From Plutella xylostella (taxonomy: Eukaryota > Arthropoda > Insecta > Lepidoptera > Plutellidae): a stretch of DNA of 64,000 bases. This document shows positions 13,901 through 22,956 of the stretch, piece by piece. The notes under the pieces were generated by a model, which did not search any database, was not told the DNA's origin, and worked only from the letters and a program-made list of their open reading frames with translations. The translations under genes were made by a program, and so were the position numbers. Numbering within the stretch: position 1 is the stretch's first letter; the number at the start of each line of letters is the position of its first letter. The DNA lies in NCBI RefSeq assembly GCF_932276165.1, contig NC_063993.1, positions 1,622,001-1,686,000 on the forward strand. Reading direction: 5' to 3'.

Positions 13901-16900
13901 ACTGTTCACGGTATTCTAATTGTTTTTCTAATTGATTCTGATCGGATAACCTCTCTATTTCGCACTGAATTTGGTTAAAGTTCTGATACAAAGACTCAAT
14001 AGACTGCATTCGCAACTTTAATTCGGCCTTATCGGTGCTATTTAATTCGGTATCTTTTAAATTAATGAAATATTTATCGAATAAAGTTAACCGTGCCTTC
14101 ATGGTACCTCGTTGTTTCTTGAGGTCGGCCATGCGGTCACCAGAATTTTCGCGTGATTGAGGAGAACGCGGAATTTTTAATGATTTAGCAGCACTATCAG
14201 ACGATTTAGATTCACTGTCACTCATTTTGGGGGCTTAGTGGAAAGATGGAGTACTCACTTGGTGAAGATGCCACGCGGTGCGGTCACGAAACTGACGATA
14301 TTGCCGCCGATGCCGCGTGTCGCGATTTCACTGGAATTGAGATAAGCGCACGATTTATCACTGTAGGAGAGGAAGGAGGATGGTAAGGAAAGAAAGCCTG
14401 ACCGTTTCTCGTGGTCCTCGAGTATCTGCATCCGGCTCGAAGGACCAAATGTTGGGAACAGGTACTTAATCCTGGTCCCGTGGTAGGCTCGTTCCAGACT
14501 CCTCGCTCCTGGTCTCCTGCTCCAGGGATAGTATGTCCTGCCTGCCTATAGTAAGGTTTACGGCTTGTACTCAGAATGATTGATTTATTCGTTAATTTTT
14601 AAATGTTTATTTGCTGGTGTCACAAAGGCAAGTGAATTACAATAATGATTATACAAACTAATACAATAAAATAGATGGCGCTGTGAAACAAACTAGATGA
14701 TAGGACGACGGTCTAAGACGGCAAAGCATCCGTGGTGCGCGTGCGCCTCCTGTAGTTCTCGCCACATCCGTTAGATGGCGTGAAAGCGTGAACAGTTGTT
14801 ACTACTACTTCTCTACTTTTATTCACCTTGCATACCTAATGTTATTACCATGTTCAGTTCAGTTGTATCTTTAACTTTTACAAAGAAATTATGTAGAAAA
14901 TGTAGTTCAAATTTCCATTCCATTTAAAATTAGCTAAATCTAGTTTGACTTGACAATAAGATTCATGGAACCTTGGAACATTTGGCTGATATACATGTTA
15001 CTGTATAGTAATAGTATGTTTGGATTTGTTTATTAACTATTTTGCATATTTAAATCATGTTAAAACTATGGAAATTCAATGCTGGAAGTCACGATTCTGT
15101 GTTTTAGAGTATGCCTACTGGAACCGCACTTAAAACATATTATTAAATGCATGCCAAAGAATACTCTTGAAAGCACCCTCCAATCCCAACCGCGCGCAGT
15201 CTGCAAGCTACTAACGTTCGCGTCCGTATCGACAGATGGCTACACGGTGTCCGACGTGGTGATGTACTGGAAGGACACGCCGGTGCGGGGCGTGGAGGAC
15301 GCCGAGCTGCCGCAGTTCACCATACTGGGTCACAATACTAATGATAGAAAGGTAGGTTCGTCTTAGGGTGTCGGTGACAAACACTAGAGCTAGACTTAGC
15401 TTGTCCATTACACGCGCACGGAAAAAGTTACATAATTATTATAAAGTACAGCTGACATAATTAAAACTCAGGTCCTCCTTTCATGTATTTTTGGACATGG
15501 GGACAAAAGACTGTACATAAAAATTTCATCGCATCCATTATACGTACTTTTACAGCCTTTTATATCATCTTCAGCAGATCTTTATCAACCTATTCCAGTC
15601 ACTGACCCATATCTCTGTGCTTATAATTGTCATGGAAGTCTTCATTGCCAAAACGATCAGACACAAAATACACAGACGACAGAATAATCCCAACCACAGC
15701 TCTCCACACCACCTTGTAAATATCCAGTTACAACCAACTTACCAGTCCATTGCTGCCCCTAGGAGAAGCTGGCGACGGGCGTGTACCAGCGGCTGTCGCT
15801 GAGCTTCAAGCTGCGGCGGAACATCGGCTACTTCGTGTTCCAGACGTACCTGCCGAGCATCCTCATCGTGATGCTGTCCTGGGTCTCCTTCTGGATCAAC
15901 CACGAGGCCACGTCCGCTAGGGTAGCTCTAGGTGAGGTTATAACAGACATTTTTGCCGGTCGGTTTTGAGTGGGCGCGGAGCTGTTAAAAATGTCTCAAT
16001 GCGCAAATTTACAAACCCGTGTCTAGTGAAATAAAAAATAAAAAACCGACTTCAAAAAACCACTAAAATGTAAGTAATAATTTAAGGTTTACACAAATTA
16101 TATGTGACAGTACAAATATACCTAAGCAGGAACTGTTCTTTTTTGATGTTGGTGCAGTGACAAAGTAATCCGAAGAAATATGGCACCAACTTCAAAAAAG
16201 AACAGTTCCTGCTTAGGTATATTTGTACTGTCACATATAATTTGTGTAAACCTTAAATTATTACTTACATTTTAGTGGTTTTTTGAAGTCGGTTTTTTGT
16301 TTTTTTAAATTATATTTTATTTTATAGTTTTTAGTTTATTTGCAATAATTTTTAATCAAAAGTAAGATGCAAATGATACCAAAAGTCCTACTAATCAATA
16401 CGAATCATTCAAGCCTAAACACGAGGTAATTGCTATATACCGTTGAGGAGTTCCCCTGACTGCCTTCCGTTTCCATCATCAGATCAGCTCAAGGTCACCA
16501 TCATATTTTATTGTTATAAGAACTATATTTACGTTCTTAATTTCATTAGAATCGGTTAATATGTGTCCAAAATGGAAATTCATACCCTGTTTTTACCCCT
16601 TTACCCACCCTTAGGGGTGAGATAAAATTCTGAAAAAAAAATGGGACCACCTGGAAGCTCAACCTAATACAACAAAAAAAGAATTTTCAAAATCGGTTCA
16701 TAAACGGCGGAGTTATCGGTGAACATACATAAAAAAAAATATTAAAAAAAAAAATATCCCGACGAATTGAGAACCTCCTCCTTTTTTTGAAGTCGGTTAA
16801 AAACATCTTTGGATTGGCCTTCGCTGCGGATGTCCGCTCAACGTAGTAGAAGGGCTTTATAATAGGTGTGAAAATTTAATTTCCCACACTTTAAAATGGT

Positions 16901-18369
16901 CTAATGGATGTTTTGATACGCAGTAGTCAAAAATCATAGTTCTTATGTACCAGAGTTATACCATGGGTTTCACCCAGAAGAGCAAGCAGATGGAGATTCT
17001 TCACACATCAATTTTTTTTCAAATCTCTCATATCCCACCCCACACTCCTCCTCAGGTATAACCACCGTCCTGACGATGACCACAATAAGCACGGGAGTCC
17101 GCAGCAGTCTGCCGCGCATCTCCTACGTCAAAGCCATCGACATCTATCTGGTCATGTGCTTCATCTTCGTGTTCGCGGCTCTGCTGGAGTATGCGGCGGT
17201 CAACTACACGTACTGGGGCGCCAGGGCCAGGAAGAGGCTGAAGCTGAAGAGCAGGGAGACCAGTGCCGGCAGTGTGGAGAAGGATTTGAAGGGCTCTGGT
17301 TAGTGTTTTATGGCACAGATAACTTGTTTTAGTCCTAAACACCGCAGAGGTGCAGAGGGACTAATGTTCGCCGCTTCCACCTATTTTCGGCTATACTTTT
17401 GGCCTCCCTTCGGCAAGGCCAGCGGTCCAGATAACTTGTGACTGTCCCTTTGTTTACATGATACTTTATAAGGGATTTAAGCTGATTTAAGTAAAGGATT
17501 AGAAACATAAAACACTATACGCAGAGCTAGTCGTCTCTGAATACATTATCCCCTCTTAAAATTCTGCAACTATCACGAACACTGTAAATTATTCTTATAA
17601 TCTCTTACAAAATACAACCCAACCTACCAGGCTCCCAGTCCCCAGAGGAGATCATAGCTCTCCGCGAGTGTTCCACCACGGGGCGCGCGTCGCCGCTGCT
17701 AGGGCTGCGCTGCCGCCCGCTGCCGGCCAGCGGCGCGCCGCCCTCGCTGCGCATCCAGCGCGACCACGCCACGCTGCGGTATCGGACCAGCCCGCACTCG
17801 CGGCTTACTAGGAGTAAGTGGGTTATTTTTATTTTTCGCTGTAATCGGCTGGTTAGCAGTGGCATCATATAATGACGCACAAAGGAATCTTCCAAGGAGC
17901 GGCACAATATGTACCCAAAGTTGGCCTGTTCGTGGTATCCACTCGAGAAATCGTTTACCCCAGAGACCATCGGTCCTTCGTCTTATAATCCATATGGGAT
18001 AAATCAGGAATATAAGTACGTAATAGACACACAATAAAGCTAGTTGATCGATTAAATTATCAACAACTACATAATAAAGGTCAACAAGAGATCTTACAGT
18101 AGTTTGCAATCACAACCACTCTACCACCCTAGTGAATTATTAAAGCTACTACATTAAACGTGTTGTTACTAATGGCGGTACAATTATTTCCAGATGGCTC
18201 GGGCAAGCCGAAGGTGATCCACGCGCTGCGCCGCGGCGCTTCCGTGTTCAAGGCGTCCATGCCCAAGATCCGCGACGTCAACGTCATCGACACCTACTCG
18301 CGCGTCATCTTCCCCGTCTGCTTCATGCTCTTCAACGCCGTCTACTGGGTCTTCTACATTATTGATTAG
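4937..18369 (+). CDS. Lcch3: GABA-gated ion channel subunit Lcch3 (5'-partial, 9 exons)
   Basis: Exons: 4937-5019, 5716-5783, 6424-6569, 7389-7546, 15236-15351, 15763-15931, 17056-17298, 17631-17813, 18194-18369 (stop TAG). All junctions are GT-AG and in phase, giving about 447 codons. The translation shows the extracellular block GMDLTIASFDAISEVNM, the Cys-loop CMMDLHYYPLDSQNC (C-x13-C), M1 (QTYLPSILIVMLSW), M2 (ARVALGITTVLTMTT), M3 (IDIYLVMCFIFVFAALLEY), a long M3-M4 loop and M4 ending VYWVFYIID. This is the Lcch3 subunit, a beta-like Cys-loop receptor subunit of neuronal plasma membrane. The residues before M2 are SAR rather than the PAR of anion-selective subunits; Drosophila Lcch3 forms cation channels with Grd. 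The signal peptide and roughly 50-60 N-terminal residues are missing, so the 5' exon(s) lie upstream or outside the window. A BEL element occupies the 7.7-kb intron after 7546. Confidence 0.96.
5110..5185 (-). repeat. Fragment of the 28618-28852 MITE family
   Basis: Read on the minus strand this stretch (gctagccttttccgtttagg, then a TTCATTGC block) matches one end of the TIR element at 28618-28852. Only one end is present, so it is a truncated copy within the first visible Lcch3 intron. Confidence 0.55.
6206..6230. repeat. Poly-G tract
   Basis: About 25 bases are almost all G (one C) within a Lcch3 intron. The exact length may be an assembly estimate. Confidence 0.8.
6731..6779. repeat. Near-perfect small hairpin
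   Basis: The arm gctcatgttatagcactat (from 6733) is the exact complement of atagtgctataacatgagc (to about 6776), with a loop of only a few bases. Imperfect pairing continues outward (ggctg / cagcc). It is intronic in Lcch3 and is either a miniature element or a hairpin-forming transcript segment. Confidence 0.75.
6884..7200. mobile_element. SINE-like repeat with 'cccgaagggg' ends
   Basis: The left end (cactcacgactgtaatcccc, then gaaggggtagtc) and the right end (ccttcggggattacagtc) are inverted copies. The block ggaaaacatcgtgaggaaac at 7061-7080 is typical of lepidopteran retroposon tails. A second copy in the opposite orientation is at about 53807-53935, and part of the motif recurs at 24975-25025. 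No coding capacity is seen. Confidence 0.6.
7249..7332. mobile_element. 84-bp MITE
   Basis: Terminal inverted repeat tacacttttgtaccttgtca at 7249-7268 is mirrored at 7313-7332, and weaker pairing continues inward (cagtttcagattgac). It ends 56 bp before a Lcch3 exon. Confidence 0.75.
8452..8796 (-). repeat. 3' LTR of the BEL/Pao element
   Basis: 345 bp, identical by eye to 14450-14794. On the element's strand it begins tgttcacgctttcacgcc and ends ctgttcccaaca. An AATAAA on the minus strand near 8586-8591 could serve as the polyadenylation signal. Confidence 0.95.
8832..14225 (-). CDS. BEL/Pao Gag-Pol polyprotein
   Basis: A single intact ORF of 1,797 codons; ATG at 14225-14223, stop 36 bp short of the 3' LTR. 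Order seen: a charged, coiled-coil-prone N-terminus; a gag region of DUF1759 type (about residues 150-300); a CCHC-like knuckle cluster (CAMCQSNHALYTC, CPNCLRSGHSISDC, CKLCHHKHNGLLH); an aspartic protease (ALLDSGSQHSF); reverse transcriptase with CADIEKMYRQV and the catalytic-site variant FLVDDL in place of the usual YxDD; an RNase H/A17-type region; an H2C2 integrase zinc finger (HIRLLHAG...CVIC); an rve core with FSDNAGNF and a glutamate in the later HSGGLWESGVK block; and a DUF5641-type C-terminus (RWRLGRI). The absence of stops or frameshifts in 5.4 kb suggests it is or was recently competent to retrotranspose. Confidence 0.96.
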   Translation of the reverse strand: MSDSESKSSDSAAKSLKIPRSPQSRENSGDRMADLKKQRGTMKARLTLFDKYFINLKDTELNSTDKAELKLRMQSIESLYQNFNQIQCEIERLSDQNQLEKQLEYREQFEEQYFRALAAAGGRLVDESMANSTCTRNTSSKLASVKLPEIKLPTFNGSYDQWLEFRNSYDTMIHERDDLDAIQKFHYLRSSLSGSALQVISALEFTAANYTHAWDLLTNRFHNSRLLIHNHVKSLFNTQSIQSESPSQIRKLIDTVNRNLRALKTIGEPVDQWDTLIIYLIVTKLDPTTEKEWESQKGSIRSDQPSSSSLKLSDLLLFLKNKADTLELITVSHNKNKSLQEHKSSHGNNHFDAKKYAVHKPNQQVHSYVSNTQSKSEKTIRSCAMCQSNHALYTCVLFLNLPVNDRVKFVENKNLCPNCLRSGHSISDCTYGSCKLCHHKHNGLLHNQANSSSSLSVVRANSSSPADNNNIPTISAALHSQSEPNSRENRCDIGLHTKLRGLQPTLLSTALIEVADVNNEYHLARALLDSGSQHSFITEKLSKKLKLPLIQSTVRISGVGQHVTNSSQLCEIAMRSKSCSYNTMLQCLVLPCITSNLPSVGIDVDSLCMPENIQLADPTFNIPSEIDLLIGADRFWELLEGERIRLQSGPYLQNSKLGWFISGRIDNTNLSNKQQVHCHFTSTIDNDSLDMQMRKFWEIEEVPITKKLTADELKCEELFCTTTTRDETGRFCVRIPLKESADALGDSYSTARSRFMSLERKLQRSPEYKQMYCDFMNEYESLGHMTRIGIDKPELPNYTLSHHGVFKESSSTTRLRVVFNASVPTKSSKSLNDIQYSGPALQNDIFSILLRFRQYKYVVCADIEKMYRQVLIQPDQRSLQLIVWRDSPEDPLGVYQLKTVTYGTASAAYLSMRCLRQLASECGDDVIARVINEDFLVDDLITGCDDYQQLHSICEKTYQVLEAAGFILRKWTFNSKFSENSSTEMFMGEHTQSKTLGLGWLNTTDELHFTTKVENAPRLTKRVMLSIISQIYDPLGLLAPAVIISKILIQKLWLCKIDWEDAVPDSIVKTWNSFIQTLSSLVELRVPRYVRSEHTQHTELHIFSDASQDAYGSCAYIRSYDDLSEVTVKLLCAKSKVAPLKGLSIPRLELCGALVGARLCHKIVNVLRLKFDRIYCWTDSTIVIGWLRMSPHLLKQFVQNRVNEINELTGDLTWLHVNGLQNPADLLSRGLNLSELSQSSRWWHGPLFLKENNLNFSQHLPNELPELPELKTQTTSLICTVDNVFDFERYSTLNRMKRVVAYVLRFISNTRPQRGQKTTGPLSVDEITAAERALIIIAQKQMFPEEYHNLENNLPISNKKGCAITGLNVFLDKFKIIRVGGRLSNATGFDYNKKHPVLLCSKHRFTLLLVRDEHIRLLHAGPQLLLATVRECYWPLGGRNLARQVVRRCVICSRLKGNTLTPIMGDLPSERLHPGYPFMYCGVDYAGPVSILNRKGRGGSLVKGYICLFVCFVTRAIHLELVSGLSTKDYILALKRFYSRRGKPKSIFSDNAGNFTGVEKEISLAIKNNSQEIIDFAANEQIQFRFIVPRSPHSGGLWESGVKSCKHHLRRITGDSKLTFEEFTTVLSLIEAVLNSRPLSPLSADPNDLLPLTPAHFLIGRPLTAPASADLTGAAPHRLLRYDRVEQMRQHFWRRWSKEYVSELQIRSKWKTREQDLQTDMMVLIKEDNTPPLRWRLGRIVRTYPGKDGVSRVADIRTARGIIQRTFAKICPLPMQADEDTSGGADSTTSTVTPRHG
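14431..14447 (-). other. Primer-binding site of the BEL/Pao element
   Basis: On the minus strand TGGTCCTTCGAGCCGGA begins two bases after the 5' LTR. It complements a tRNA 3' end reading TCCGGCTCGAAGGACCA, which matches my recollection of insect tRNA-Tyr; the tRNA identity is inference. Confidence 0.75.
14450..14794 (-). repeat. 5' LTR of the BEL/Pao element
   Basis: 345 bp, direct repeat of 8452-8796, TG...CA termini. It is followed on the minus strand by the primer-binding site and a leader of about 220 bp before the gag-pol ATG. Confidence 0.95.
16041..16298. mobile_element. Near-perfect foldback element, ~115-bp arms
   Basis: The arm starting aaaaaccgacttcaaaaaac (16041) runs to about 16155 and is repeated in reverse complement from 16183 to 16298 with only one or two differences. 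The loop is about 27 bp. It lies in the Lcch3 intron between the M1 and M2 exons, and transcripts would form a long hairpin. Confidence 0.9.
16560..16800 (+). mobile_element. Non-LTR retroposon 3'-end fragment
   Basis: Contains 'acccacccttaggggtgag', an A-rich stretch and 'gaacctcctccttttttt' followed by 'gaagtcggtt'. The last motif is shared with the foldback ends at 16041-16298. A minus-strand copy of the end is at about 50735-50790 (gaggaggttctcaattcgtc). Typical dispersed lepidopteran repeat. Confidence 0.5.
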
Positions 18370-18970
18370 GAACTTACTGATAGTTTTACTACTGAGAACG
18401 TCGAAACATCGCGTTGCGCGGACGTCGGCGCGGTCTCATATAAAAGGGTTCTGTCGCGGTGCCATATGCCACGTTAGGTTCGTTAGGATTTCCAAAAAAG
18501 AAGGACATGGGCTTATGTGTGTTCATGGAGGGAATATTTACAAACTGATGCTGAGAGTGAGTAGCCCTGCAGTGTGCGTACAAGTGTAAAGTCCATGGTA
18601 AGATTAAATATGTATTGCCTATTTGTATAATTACTACTAAAATTGGTTCCAGTTTAGAATATTACTGGTTCAATAGTGTTGTAAGTAAGTAGCTGGCAAT
18701 GGGACTATTCTTGGCTTGAAATTATGATATTGTCGGCTATTAGCAGCTGTAATTTTGCTGACAAAACCCTCTATAGTTAGCTGATTCAGACCAAGAATAA
18801 TACAGTTAGTTTTGATTGCATGCATTCAACAACACGGGTAAAGTTAGGCACTAAAATCTATAAGTGAATTTGTATAATAATGTATTAAGAAAATGTATAA
18901 CATTGTAAGAATAAACTATAATATGTAAAGGTAATAAAATAAACTATTAATAGATTTATTGTAAAAAATT
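18370..18970 (+). other. Lcch3 3' untranslated region (predicted)
   Basis: Follows the Lcch3 stop codon. Three AATAAA hexamers lie close together at about 18910, 18933 and 18938, so cleavage is predicted near 18950-18980. Confidence 0.6.
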
Positions 18971-19067
18971 ATGCCTCTAGTCCCAACCTACAAAGATCAA
19001 GCTAAGAAAACTTAACTTTAGGGCAAATAATATGAAGGGAAAACAAAAGAAGAAAAAGATACATATT

Positions 19068-19220
19068 TAGGGGCCTCCACTGCGTTGAGCGGAGATCCGG
19101 AGCAACATCCAGTAGCATCCGGCATCCTGCCTGGATGTCCCTCAAATACATACAAGGTGAGAACAACGTGAAGTAAAGTCCATGGCGGACATCCACTCTG
19201 GACATCCGCCCAACGCTACG
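19068..19220. mobile_element. Probable MITE with imperfect inverted ends
   Basis: 'ggggcctccactgcgttgag' plus 'cggagatccgg' at the left pairs loosely with 'ggacatccgcccaacgctac' plus 'gggggca' at the right. A related half occurs at 16818-16850. The gene-free stretch 18970-19970 otherwise shows nothing recognisable. Confidence 0.45.
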
Positions 19221-20804
19221 GGGGCACTTCGCCTATTTATAGATATCTCGTTAAAATCTGTCTTTTTGTTTGGCTGGCTTCGATTTGAGTCAGAAACGCG
19301 TAGATTTTAGAGAATTTCTGGATATGTTATAAACTACATCTAGGCTACCACTGTCACAAATGAGTTACTGAGTAAAAGCTTATTAGGGTAGGTATCAGTA
19401 TAGGTAGGACCTTAATAATGTTAAGGGATTTAAAATTAAAAACTAAAATAACACTAAACTGATATATCTGTGCCAATTTCTTTCTTACCATAGGTTATTT
19501 AAGAATGTCGCGATTTTCAAGAAGGATTCGAGTGAGGATAATGAGATTACATTGATTTGAAACGGGTTTTAAGCATTTAACTTAAAATGTATTTACGGTA
19601 CTTAACTATGTTTTTGGCTGCCCAATATTGCCACAATTATTTTGTGAAGAATGAAATGAGGTTACTCCAAAACTGCCAATTACTATACTTAAAGTATACT
19701 GTAAAGCTTTGAGTTTTAATAGTTTTACTGAAAGCGATGCAGTTCTTTTTGAATTACTGAAATTGTGAATTTAAAAGAGTGTTGTCAATATGTTATAATA
19801 CTTTCGTACATATAGTTTTATAAGTATTCAGAAATGTTTGATTCTACTCGTATATACATTTCATTGACAGCTTTTACTTGTTAAGTAACAGCGTTGTTTT
19901 ACTTGTTAAAAACAGTTCATTGTTTATTTTTTTATTTGTTAATGTTATTCTGTAAAATTCAAAGTACAATAATATACAGGGTGTTAACTTGATTGCGTTG
20001 GAGCGGGAAATGGTAGATACAGCTGATGATACTGAACACGATAAGACATTAAAAAACGTATTTTATTTGCTTTAAGCTGACCAACATAAAACAGTTTTAT
20101 TTAGTTCATTTTAAAATTTCATAGTCACCCTATTCATGTTTAGGTACGTTTGACAGAATGACCATGAACTTGACGGCCAAGATCAAGGCCAAAAAATCAA
20201 AGCCAAGGTCAATAAAAAAGTATGCGTGCATTAGCACCACACTTGGAGCCACATCGTTAAGGTACCTACCGAGATTTGCGGTACTCAAAGTACCCAATCC
20301 ATTGTAGACATTTCATTTTACTCCATAAGTATCACTTTATTGATACACAATAATTATCTTTTATGAATACAGAACAGCTTCATTTTATGCTTCATAACAT
20401 AGGTCACACGTATTCACAGCACAGCACAACATAAAACGAGATGAGGAACAAGGCTTGGTAATCAAAAGATAGAATTGTAGGTACCTTTTCCCTTTTAGGT
20501 AATAATTGTAAAAAACACAGGGGTATAATCGTGACAGTTCTGACATTGCGAAAAAGAGACGCTTAGCTACATTAAGCGTAAGAAAGAAACGTTAAGCTGT
20601 AAATGTTTTTTGTCCTTTTTGCTGAGGCGCCTGTTTACGTCAGTTCTCTGTGCCAAACAATGAAACAAATGAAAAATCTGTGCCAAGCAAAGGCTGACAG
20701 TTACAACAAAATTTTCTAAATGCTATTTATTTTTGATTTGCTAGTGATTTGTGGGTGTTTATTAAGTTTATTAGACTATTATCATCACTTAACGAGTGTG
20801 TGAC

Positions 20805-21556
20805 ATGGGTGGGTGGATTTTGTTCGGTTGTATAGAGCATATTGAACGAAAACACGATGGAATGATGGATGAGATATATTTTCACATGTAAGTAGATACT
20901 ATCAAGTTTAACAAGCTTACATTCATCATAGTACTATCTATTGGCTCGATTTTAATATAAAACGATACTAATTTTAATACTGTAAGGTCTTTTAGTATCA
21001 GTTTTAAGTAAAAATTACGAGGTACCATATCATAACAAATCACATGGTGTTGCAAGTTATTGAAAATTTATTTTACCCACAAATATTATAGTATGCAAAG
21101 AAAACACTAGAAATTGTAACGGACTCGGGTTGGGTTTACAAATGGGGCGCACGAATTCGGTTTTTGTGAAGATTGTATTTTGTAGAAGTCATTCTCCTCT
21201 TTCAAATGAGGTGCCTCTCATTGTGAGGAAACGTTCGTTTCGTTTTTTTCTTCTATGTGTGATTTCTTCTGTATAATATAAAGTTTATTGTATTGATACG
21301 AAATACGTGTTTCCTTTAAAAAAAACCCCATCACATATTTGGCCCACGATTATAATGCTCATGCTCATCCATTTATCTCTGCTTCATAGGTTTCCGACAG
21401 AAAAAATAATATCAAGAAAATGGATAGACATTACCGGTCGCACAAATTGGGAACCAAAGAAACATACAAAAATTGTGTTCGGCACATTTTGAAGAGGATT
21501 GTTTCGATTGGACGAAGACAATGAATCATACAATCAACTCAGTTTGTGTATATTAA
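20805..21556 (+). pseudogene. Relic THAP-domain gene (P-element-like or domesticated)
   Basis: Two exon-like pieces join in frame across a GT-AG intron. 20805-20887 starts ATG, contains FGCIEH and ends DEIYFH at a GTAAGT donor. 21390-21556 begins after a CATAG acceptor with FPTEK and continues KWIDITGRTNWEPKKHTKI. That spacing (GC...YFHxFP...RxxW...NWxPxKxSxICSxHF) is the THAP zinc-finger layout. One extra base near 21474 breaks the frame; beyond it the alternate frame reads CSAHFEEDCFDW, supplying the expected C-x2-H. The first zinc Cys is also missing from the open frame. The domain normally binds DNA at the N-terminus of P-type transposases and some host regulators. Only the THAP module is visible. 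Confidence 0.7.
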
Positions 21557-21602
21557 ACAATTATATTGAAATCAAATAAGTATGAGTAAAGTTTTTTTTC
21601 TT

Positions 21603-21789
21603 ATATCGTCGGTTGACAGGAAAAACTCACTAAGGCAGATTTTTCAATATTCAGATAAATGTTATCTGGGTAATACAAACATTGAGAAACATTGAGACGC
21701 AACAGCATCAAAATTATTTCCCAGCAAAACTTTTATCTGGCTATTGAAAAATTAGCCTTTAGTGTCTTTTTCCTATAAACCGACGATAT
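21603..21789. mobile_element. 187-bp MITE, ~70-bp imperfect TIRs
   Basis: 'atatcgtcggttgacaggaa' at the left matches 'atatcgtcggtttataggaa' read from the right end. The similarity continues for about 70 bp through 'tttttcaat' and 'cagataaa'. It is nested in the 19977-22866 element. Confidence 0.8.
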
Positions 21790-22233
21790 ACTCAAGTTTT
21801 GTTTTTGTTATTATGATAAGTTAAATTTCCCCATATTTAGGTTTAATTTTTTTGTCGGCAACATCTATGGTTTGAGTGAGAAAGAGAATAGTGCACACGG
21901 CGATTGCCAGTCTAGAGGTAGTAGGTCTATGGTAAAAAATTATTGTAAACAAGTACCTAAACAACAATGACTGACTGACAGACTAGATCCACAGAGAAGG
22001 TAATGACTATCATAAATACTCGATGGTTATGATACGCGAGATTGTTATTATTCTACTGGTATTCAAAGTGAGGCCATACTTATTATGAGGATTTCCGTAC
22101 TATTCGTCATCAAAGACGTCTCAATCGCAAGTACACAACACAAATCGAGATGAGCGAGTGTAAGTAAACCAATTCGTCATTGAAGTAGACCCTGTTATCA
22201 TCCTGTTATGCATTGTGGTCTTTTATCTTTAGC

Positions 22234-22358
22234 TGCGTACAGACCGGCCAAACGAACGCCAACGAACGGGTTTTGTTGACCTTCGTTGCTCAATCTGCCC
22301 CTGTATTATGTATGATAAATGTCCATCGGTGGGCGTTCGTTGGGCCGGTCTGTACGCA
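22234..22358. mobile_element. 125-bp MITE (tgcgtacagaccggcc ends)
   Basis: tgcgtacagaccggcc followed by aacgaacgcc at 22234 is mirrored by ggcgttcgttgggccggtct...gtacgca ending at 22358. Nested in the 19977-22866 element. No coding capacity. Confidence 0.85.
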
Positions 22359-22956
22359 TCTTTAAATAATAAAAGAAAAATAAAACGTGGTGAGTATCAA
22401 GGGTGAATACTAAACGCTTACCTTATTCTGAGTAAAAAGGTTTAATTATTGTTCTGAGCTCCTAGAAAGTCATAAATTATATTCTGTACGATCTATGAAA
22501 CTTTATGCACATCACCTGTTTAATTGTTGATTAGTATGTCATTAATCACCATGAATAATTTCAATTTTATTTAATAATTGTTATTACCTACTGTGTAATT
22601 AATTACAATCATAGTTACATCAAATAAATTATGAAAAGTGAAGTTGATAACAAATTTAGAGTGTGTGTTCTTTTGCAATCGAATGTCTCATTGGTTATGT
22701 GTTTGTGTAGGGTGACCATGTTTTTGATTAAGGTAAAACTTTCCACTTTACTTTAGACTTTAAACATAAATATTCGAGATTCTGATGTTTTTTTTTTAGA
22801 AACGTGCTTGGTTAGACTAATACTAACCCCCATTTCCCGCTCAAACGCATTCTAGTTAACACCCTGTATATTATTATATTTTATTTAGCAGCTGGCTGTC
22901 ATCTTAAAATAAATAAATGTTACAATTGTCATTACTGTCATTACACGTTTCCAAAA

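Larger units (their letters stand above)
8452..14794 (-). mobile_element. Full-length BEL/Pao LTR retrotransposon
   Basis: A 6,343-bp element inserted antisense in a Lcch3 intron. It has two 345-bp LTRs (8452-8796 and 14450-14794) with TG...CA ends, a 5-bp target duplication GTTGT (8447-8451 and 14795-14799), a primer-binding site next to the 5' LTR, and one uninterrupted 1,797-codon gag-pol ORF. Base by base the two LTRs read as identical, which implies a very recent insertion. The domain order (gag, protease, RT, RNase H, integrase) and the Pao-type zinc-knuckle/protease region identify the BEL/Pao superfamily. Confidence 0.97.
19977..22866. mobile_element. 2.9-kb TIR transposon with relic THAP exons
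   Basis: The termini are inverted repeats of about 42 bp at roughly 85% identity: cagggtgttaacttgattgc at 19977 and, read from the other end, cagggtgttaactagaatgc ending at 22866. TATA flanks both sides (19973-19976, 22867-22870), a possible target duplication. Inside are a decayed THAP-domain reading frame (20805-21556) and two nested MITEs. No intact transposase ORF remains. Confidence 0.8.

Noticed and set aside
15079..15235. Upstream extension of the Lcch3 exon beginning at 15236
   Set aside because: The frame is open back to an ATG at 15079, but the CAG acceptor at 15233-15235 joins exactly in phase with the exon at 7389-7546 and restores the conserved ESYGYTV sequence.
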